From: Candidatus Segatella violae
Lineage (GTDB): Bacteria; Bacteroidota; Bacteroidia; Bacteroidales; Bacteroidaceae
DNA: 7,236 bases
Reading direction: 5' to 3'
Assembly: GCA_002440225.1 (NCBI GenBank)
Contig: DJSH01000080.1
Span: 1-7,236 of the forward strand
Positions 4,838-7,236 of the stretch are shown here, piece after piece. A program made the position numbers and the translations under genes. The stretch's first letter is position 1; the number at the start of each line of letters is the position of its first letter. The notes under the pieces were generated by a model, which searched no databases, was not told the DNA's origin, and saw only the letters and a list, made by a program, of their open reading frames with translations.

Positions 4838-5842
4838 ATGAAATATACAACTTTAGGAAAAACGGACATCAAGGTGAGCCGTATCTGCGTGGGTTGCATG
4901 TCATACGGCAAGCCATCAGCGGATTTTCACCTATGGACTTTGGAGCAGCCTGAGACAGAGAAGATGGTGAAGCAAGCCATCGACCTGGGCGTGAACTTCT
5001 TCGACACGGCCAACTGCTATGCACATGGCACCAGCGAGGAATACTTGGGCACATCTCTCAAGAACCTGGGCATCCGCCGTGAGGACGTGGTCATCGCATC
5101 AAAGGTCTATTTCAACGAGGGCTGTCTCTCTCGCGAGGCCATCCATCGTGAAATAGATGGAACGCTCAAGCGACTGGGCACAGACTATCTTGACCTCTAC
5201 CAGATTCATCGTTTCGACTTCGACCACCCTATCGAGGAAACGATGGAGGCTCTTGACTCATTGGTCAAGGCTGGCAAGGTACGTGCCATCGGTGCATCGG
5301 CCATGTACGGCTACCAGTTCCACAATATGCAAATTTGCGCAGAGAAGAATGGCTTCACTCCATTCTCCACCATGCAGAACCACTACAACTTGCTGTATCG
5401 TGAGGATGAGAGGGAACTGATTCCTGTATGCAACCAGTATGGGGTATCACGCATACCTTACTCCCCTTTGGCGGGAGGTCATCTTAGCCATACAGGTTGG
5501 ACATCAAGCAGTAAGCGCTCGAAGACAGATAAGAGCATCCGCATTAAATACGATACCAGCAAGCAGAATGACCTGGAGATTATCGCCAAAGTGGAGGAAC
5601 TCGCCAAGCAGAAAGGGGTTAGCATGACCGTGATTTCTCTGGCATGGCAATATGCAAAGGGTGTTGCCGCTCCTATCGTGGGTGCCAGCAACCCAGCGCA
5701 TTTCATGGATGCCACCAAGGCTGTTGACTTGGTTCTGAGCGATGAGGATGTAGCCTTCCTCGAAGAGCCATATCGTGCCCACGAGGTTGTTGGCGCATTG
5801 ACAAAGAGCCAATCGCTAAAGGATGTGATGCCTAAGAAATAA
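4838..5842 (+). CDS. Aldo/keto reductase, YajO-like
   Basis: The 334-residue protein matches the aldo/keto reductase family along its whole length. The catalytic tetrad is D56 and Y61 in NFFDTANCYAHG, K89 in VVIASKV, and H124 in LYQIHRFD. The cofactor-binding C-terminal part includes IPYSPLAGG (206-214) and PIVGASNPAHF (279-289), consistent with NADPH use. From memory of the family, its start (MKYTTLGKTDIKVSR), the HLWTL segment and MQNHYNLLYREDERE resemble E. coli YajO closely, so a role in reducing aldehydes or keto sugars in the cytoplasm is likely. The exact substrate is not deducible. I chose the ATG at 4838 because it aligns with the usual family start. An in-frame ATG at 4814 would add eight residues but leaves almost no leader after the promoter box. 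A strong terminator follows. Confidence 0.92.
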   Translation: MKYTTLGKTDIKVSRICVGCMSYGKPSADFHLWTLEQPETEKMVKQAIDLGVNFFDTANCYAHGTSEEYLGTSLKNLGIRREDVVIASKVYFNEGCLSREAIHREIDGTLKRLGTDYLDLYQIHRFDFDHPIEETMEALDSLVKAGKVRAIGASAMYGYQFHNMQICAEKNGFTPFSTMQNHYNLLYREDERELIPVCNQYGVSRIPYSPLAGGHLSHTGWTSSSKRSKTDKSIRIKYDTSKQNDLEIIAKVEELAKQKGVSMTVISLAWQYAKGVAAPIVGASNPAHFMDATKAVDLVLSDEDVAFLEEPYRAHEVVGALTKSQSLKDVMPKK

Positions 5843-5846
5843 ATAT

Positions 5847-5895
5847 AAGGTTGCTATGTTTGCAAAGTGCAAGTATAGCAACCTTCTCTGTTTTT
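5847..5895. terminator. Bidirectional terminator between convergent genes
   Basis: Positions 5847-5857 and 5875-5885 form a perfect 11-bp stem. Two G-U pairs continue it into a second perfect 5-bp stem (5860-5864 with 5868-5872) around a 3-base loop, so the hairpin is almost fully paired over 18 bp. A T-rich tail (five T at 5891-5895) follows on the plus strand, and the minus strand reads TTTATTT after the stem. It begins 4 bp after the reductase stop and ends at the ATPase stop, so it probably serves both genes. Confidence 0.87.
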
Positions 5896-7150
5896 ATAAA
5901 TGACTCAAGCAATTATCATCCATCAAAAAATCAATCAATCCGATGGTCAGGATGCCGTTTTCGTCTCGCCAAGGCTTGATGTCATCCTTCACCACAATGA
6001 TTTTCTTGAAGGAATCATTGATCTTCAGGAGCGAAGCCATCTCTTGCTGGCGCTTCTCCTCATCAGGCAAAGCCAGCGCAGACTGGATATAGTATCGTTG
6101 GCTTCCCTCATTCACCACGAAGTCAACCTCTAGTTGCTTGCGTTGCCATTTGCCGTCCTTATCTACATAACGCTGCTCCATCATGCCCACATCCACCTTG
6201 CAACCACGGCGTCGCAACTCGTTATACAAGATGTTTTCCATGATGTGGGTCTCCTCTTGCTGGCGCAATCCAAGTATGGCATTCCTGATTCCTAAGTCCG
6301 AGAAGTAATACTTCGCCAGACTGCCGATGTACTTCTTTCCCTTGATGTCATATCGGATGGCTTTCTCTATGATAAAGGCATCTTGCATATAGCTCAGATA
6401 CCGGTCTATAGTGACGGAACTAATGTTCACCTTTTTCACACTCTTAAAGGTGTTGGACAATTTAGCTGGATTCGTTGGCGCACCAATTCCAGAAGCCACG
6501 ATACGTACCAGTTCCTCAAATTCTGACTTATTCTTTATCTTGTGTCGCTCGATGACATCTATCAAATAAACACTTTCGAACAGGTTTGTCAAATAGTCAA
6601 GCTTTTTCTTTTCCGTTTCGAGGGCTAAGACATGTGGAAGTCCACCATAGGTATAGTAATCCTTCCAGGCATCACGAGGCTCTTGCCCAGTGCCCTCACA
6701 ATACTCTGACAAGGACAAGGGATACAGATGAATCTCGTCGCCACGACCCCTGAACTCAGTGATGATGTCGCTGGACAGAAACTTAGAGTTACTTCCTGTT
6801 ACATATACATCGGCATTATCTATCCTCAGAAGGCTATTCAATACCTCCTCGAAACGTGGAACCAATTGTACCTCATCCAAGAGGATATAATACAACTCAT
6901 CATCTATCATTCTTGCCTTGATATTCTTATAAAGTACAAGGGGAGCACGCAACTCTTCATTCTCTATATCATCCAATGCGATTCGGATGATGTGGTCGTC
7001 AGGCACACCCGAAGCTATCAAGTGCTGCCTAAAGAGCGTGAAAAGCAAATATGACTTTCCACATCTCCTAATGCCAGTAATTATCTTGATCAACCCATTC
7101 TTTTTTCCGTCTATGAGTTGTTGTAAATAGTAATTCCTTTTTATCTGCAT
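5894..7150 (-). CDS. AAA_14 / DUF4143 family ATPase
   Basis: The 418-residue protein shows the layout of the AAA_14-DUF4143 family. A P-loop ATPase comes first, with Walker A GIRRCGKS at residues 26-33, Walker B YYILLDEVQ at 87-95, and VTGSNS at 118-123 as the sensor-like strand. TEFRGRGDEIHLYPLSLSEY at 131-150 is highly typical of the family. The C-terminal DUF4143 region (about 195-410) includes NILYNELRRRGCKVDV and EVDFVV, which resemble a PD-(D/E)XK nuclease-like fold. The expected acidic/basic catalytic pair looks incomplete, since YIQSA takes the place of a Lys motif, so nuclease activity is doubtful. Role unknown; it is often a solitary, variably present gene. The frame reaches 7210, but the ATG at 7150 fits the family start and lies downstream of a good promoter; the upstream part would span promoter and palindrome. 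Confidence is high for family, low for function. Confidence 0.92.
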   Translation of the reverse strand: MQIKRNYYLQQLIDGKKNGLIKIITGIRRCGKSYLLFTLFRQHLIASGVPDDHIIRIALDDIENEELRAPLVLYKNIKARMIDDELYYILLDEVQLVPRFEEVLNSLLRIDNADVYVTGSNSKFLSSDIITEFRGRGDEIHLYPLSLSEYCEGTGQEPRDAWKDYYTYGGLPHVLALETEKKKLDYLTNLFESVYLIDVIERHKIKNKSEFEELVRIVASGIGAPTNPAKLSNTFKSVKKVNISSVTIDRYLSYMQDAFIIEKAIRYDIKGKKYIGSLAKYYFSDLGIRNAILGLRQQEETHIMENILYNELRRRGCKVDVGMMEQRYVDKDGKWQRKQLEVDFVVNEGSQRYYIQSALALPDEEKRQQEMASLLKINDSFKKIIVVKDDIKPWRDENGILTIGLIDFLMDDNCLSHL

Positions 7151-7163
7151 AGTATAAACTTTA

Positions 7164-7199
7164 CGAAGATTTTTTGGCAATATTGCCACTTTTTCTTCG
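7164..7199. promoter_or_regulatory. 36-bp two-tier palindrome, likely operator or leader hairpin of the ATPase gene
   Basis: TGGCAATATTGCCA (7175-7188) is a perfect 14-bp palindrome. Outside it, after 5 unpaired bases on each side, CGAAGA (7164-7169) and TCTTCG (7194-7199) are also complementary and share the same symmetry centre (7181.5). The whole lies between the -7 box (7200-7207) and the ATPase ATG (7150), covering the predicted transcription start and leader. A dimer- or tetramer-binding repressor site fits; an RNA hairpin limiting translation is the alternative. Confidence 0.6.
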
Positions 7200-7207
7200 C
7201 AAAGATA
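7200..7207 (-). promoter_or_regulatory. Bacteroidetes -7 box for the ATPase gene
   Basis: On the minus strand this reads TATCTTTG, an exact TAnnTTTG match, followed by C. The ATG is 49 bp downstream, leaving a leader of roughly 40 nt. No TTTG -33 element is clear in the AT-rich sequence upstream, which instead carries a dyad at 7211-7226. Confidence 0.7.
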
Positions 7208-7210
7208 CAA

Positions 7211-7226
7211 ATATTTTCTAAAATAT
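7211..7226. repeat. AT dyad upstream of the ATPase -7 box
   Basis: ATATTTT (7211-7217) and AAAATAT (7220-7226) are perfect complements around CT. The dyad sits in the spacer between the -7 box and the expected -33 position on the minus strand. It could be a second regulator site or simple AT-rich sequence; seven A/T-only pairs are weak evidence alone. Confidence 0.35.
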
Positions 7227-7236
7227 AACTATCTCA

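Noticed and set aside
5504..5812. Minus-strand 102-codon frame within the aldo/keto reductase
   Set aside because: Antisense shadow of a strongly conserved gene; no family features.
7151..7210. 20-residue extension of the ATPase
   Set aside because: It would place the coding start upstream of a perfect -7 box and through the 36-bp palindrome; ATG 7150 fits the family start.
1..7236. CRISPR array, tRNA, rRNA, or intact insertion sequence
   Set aside because: No regularly spaced repeats, no cloverleaf or rRNA-like sequence, and no transposase frame were seen on either strand.

Overview
The window looks like chromosomal DNA of a member of the Bacteroidales, most likely a Prevotella/Segatella-type gut bacterium. 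The evidence is the repeated TAnnTTTG (-7) promoter boxes of this phylum, the near absence of strong Shine-Dalgarno sequences, and protein families typical of the group. The genus is inference from general style, not from a search.

Layout, left to right. Positions 1-135 hold the 3' end of a plus-strand gene, probably a GH73-type glucosaminidase (peptidoglycan hydrolase), closed by a strong hairpin terminator. Converging on it is a minus-strand pair transcribed from about position 1900 towards 210: a DUF1810 protein, then a secreted type I phosphodiesterase/nucleotide pyrophosphatase with every expected metal ligand. Positions 1884-2262 form a 379-base gap unlike its surroundings. It contains direct and inverted repeats, a promoter-like box that also fits the GTAnnTTTGC target core of CTnDOT-type elements, and a doubtful 58-codon minus-strand frame. 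Next, on the plus strand, come an unrecognised 115-residue acidic protein and, one base after its stop, a 32-codon single-span membrane peptide, ended by a 16-bp hairpin.

The middle of the window (2793-5842) is a plus-strand block. It holds an exported metallo-beta-lactamase-fold hydrolase, an FMN flavoprotein with an Isf-like CX2CX2CX5C cluster motif, a left-handed beta-helix acetyltransferase, and a YajO-like aldo/keto reductase. The first three are 21-23 bp apart. Promoter-like boxes precede the first, third and fourth genes, so the block may be one operon with internal promoters or a set of nested units. Together it reads as a small redox/detoxification or metabolite-processing locus. A wobble-paired hairpin at 5847-5885 ends it.

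The right end carries a convergent minus-strand AAA_14/DUF4143 ATPase. Its promoter is flanked by a 16-bp AT dyad upstream and a 36-bp two-tier palindrome in the predicted 5' leader. This looks like operator architecture and is the clearest regulatory signal in the window. I see no CRISPR array, tRNA, rRNA or intact insertion sequence, and no clearly new biological system. The least explained parts are the 1.9-2.7 kb region and the ATPase control region.
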